Source of the DNA: Bacteroidota bacterium
Lineage (GTDB): Bacteria > Bacteroidota > Bacteroidia > Chitinophagales > Chitinophagaceae
Length of the DNA stretch: 64,000 nt
Direction of reading: 5' to 3'
Assembly (NCBI GenBank): GCA_030706685.1
Contig: JAUZOA010000012.1
Coordinates: 1 to 64,000 of the forward strand
How positions within the stretch are numbered: the stretch's first letter is position 1; every line of letters begins with the position of its first letter. Positions 63,927 through 64,000 of this stretch are shown in pieces. Made by a program: the position numbers and the translations under genes. The notes beneath the pieces were generated by a model, which did not search any database, was not told the origin of the DNA, and saw only the letters and a program-made list of their open reading frames with translations.

Positions 63927-64000
63927 TCATTTATTTTTATCGGTATCTGTTATATGCATGATCTTCTCCTCCAATGGATGTGTTTCCTCTTCCGGGTGTT
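63927..64000 (-). CDS. C-terminal end of an unknown protein (partial)
   Basis: An open minus-strand frame enters from the right edge and ends with TGA at 63929-63927. The visible 23 residues (HPEEETHPLEEKIMHITDTD then KNK) are acidic and helical. It precedes the DinB gene by 30 bases, consistent with one operon. Identity unknown. Confidence 0.4.
   Translation of the reverse strand, partial: HPEEETHPLEEKIMHITDTDKNK

Overview
The window is a piece of a Bacteroidota chromosome, most likely from the Chitinophagaceae. The evidence is a type IX secretion C-terminal sorting domain, the lineage-specific gene order rpmB-rpmG-DUF4295-ftsY, -7 boxes of the form TAnnTTTG, almost no Shine-Dalgarno sites, DUF3570/DUF4266/DUF2279 proteins, an HTH-type LytTR regulator without a nearby kinase, and many secreted or lipid-anchored proteins. 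No rRNA, tRNA, CRISPR array, transposase or integrase was seen. The three tail-collar proteins are not accompanied by other phage genes.

Layout. 1-11.2 kb: mostly single genes (surface protein tail, serine hydrolase, a DUF3570/DUF4266/thioredoxin cluster, alpha/beta hydrolase, Gfo/Idh oxidoreductase, AI-2E exporter, two divergent 2-oxoglutarate oxygenases, one fused to an HEAGH domain). 11.4-18.2 kb: one tightly spaced operon with three collar-domain proteins, a binding-protein-like protein without signal peptide, a formyltransferase with an intact catalytic triad and a large T9SS surface protein. 18.4-24.4 kb: metallophosphoesterase and monohaem lipoprotein, a sulfotransferase facing an APS-kinase-like gene (PAPS supply and use), and rimO. 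25.4-27.3 kb: ftsY and ribosomal protein genes. 27.4-49.7 kb: scattered membrane, secreted, metabolic (lpdA, pcm, phosphohexomutase) and regulatory genes, including two tandem M1 peptidases.

49.8-63.4 kb is the most distinctive part. A minus-strand operon of eleven genes (62237 down to 51190) encodes a complex related to group 4 membrane-bound [NiFe] hydrogenases and complex I. It has three antiporter-like subunits, HyfE- and HyfC-like subunits, and a catalytic-type large and small subunit. By motif alignment all four NiFe cysteines are gone, and so are three of the four ligands of the proximal cluster, while the residues for proton movement in the membrane arm are kept. The operon opens with a GcvH-like protein lacking the lipoyl lysine, a SAM methyltransferase and two small helical proteins. 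A cysteine-free Crp/Fnr regulator and a cupin are transcribed divergently.

Intergenic DNA is rich in palindromic repeats. One family has GTAGTGTAYCA-type ends and different inner cores (four copies); another is built on GTTGTCAACCTT (three copies). There is also an 11-bp tandem array, a duplicated hairpin module, and two strong terminators in a gene-free stretch near 28.7 kb.
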